Shown piece after piece: positions 5,277 through 5,311 of a stretch of DNA of 5,311 nucleotides (its first letter is position 1; every line of letters begins with the position of its first letter). The translations under genes and the position numbers were made by a program. The stretch covers positions 1 through 5,311 of the forward strand of contig JAIFNK010000020.1 in assembly GCA_020047775.1 (NCBI GenBank), in the 5' to 3' direction. This DNA is from Akkermansia sp. GTDB taxonomy: Bacteria; Verrucomicrobiota; Verrucomicrobiia; Verrucomicrobiales; Akkermansiaceae. The notes under the pieces were generated by a model. The model saw only the letters and a program-made list of their open reading frames with translations, was not told the origin of the DNA and did no database searches.

Positions 5277-5311
5277 TCATCATCTCTGGCACACTTGGCA
5301 GGATACGGATT

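Noticed and set aside
5287..5300. TGGCACACTTGGCA as a sigma-54 promoter
   Set aside because: The GG-to-GC distance is two bases shorter than the -24/-12 spacing allows, and no downstream gene is visible.
1..5311. CRISPR array, insertion sequence or tRNA/rRNA gene
   Set aside because: No regularly spaced repeats, transposase motifs, terminal inverted repeats or RNA gene signatures were seen.

Overview
The window is GC-rich bacterial DNA (about 60% G+C in the large gene). It carries one housekeeping gene, dnaE, and upstream of it about 1.3 kb of small toxin-antitoxin (TA) genes, one intact and two damaged. The host looks like a Gram-negative-type bacterium outside the Proteobacteria. A verrucomicrobial host is my best guess, from the flavour of the DnaE protein and from a pseudopilin-like C-terminus at the left edge. 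That guess rests on memory of families, not on a search.

Layout. Positions 2-220 (+) are the last 72 codons of a gene that begins outside the window, followed by a textbook rho-independent terminator (250-283). On the minus strand, 364-702 is an open frame whose first half is a HigB (RelE-like) toxin and whose second half is the C-terminal part of its HigA antitoxin. The two are joined in frame exactly where both families carry a V-P-P-(G)-N-R-L stretch, so this looks like an internal deletion that fused a higBA operon into one chimeric gene. A 7-bp-arm palindrome just upstream is a plausible leftover operator. Next, also on the minus strand, is an intact pair: a Phd/YefM antitoxin (1215-1442) overlapping by ATGA with a PIN-domain VapC-type toxin (805-1218). 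Its upstream region holds two boxes containing ACTGGTCAT, a likely autoregulatory operator.

Between the antitoxin and dnaE (1443-1763) there is no complete gene. It holds the operator boxes, a short plus-strand relic (1500-1598) that resembles the N-terminus of a DUF5615 PIN-like protein, a strong Shine-Dalgarno sequence (1612-1617), and a leader of about 140 nt with three potential hairpins that stays open in frame with dnaE.

Positions 1764-5240 (+) encode the full-length DNA polymerase III alpha subunit, 1158 aa. The three polymerase aspartates, all nine PHP-domain metal ligands, an internal beta-clamp motif and the OB fold are all present. The last 71 nt are intergenic.

Main points for a second look: the HigB-HigA chimera with its homologous junction, the cluster of live and dead TA modules next to an essential replication gene, and the ambiguous start and structured leader of dnaE.
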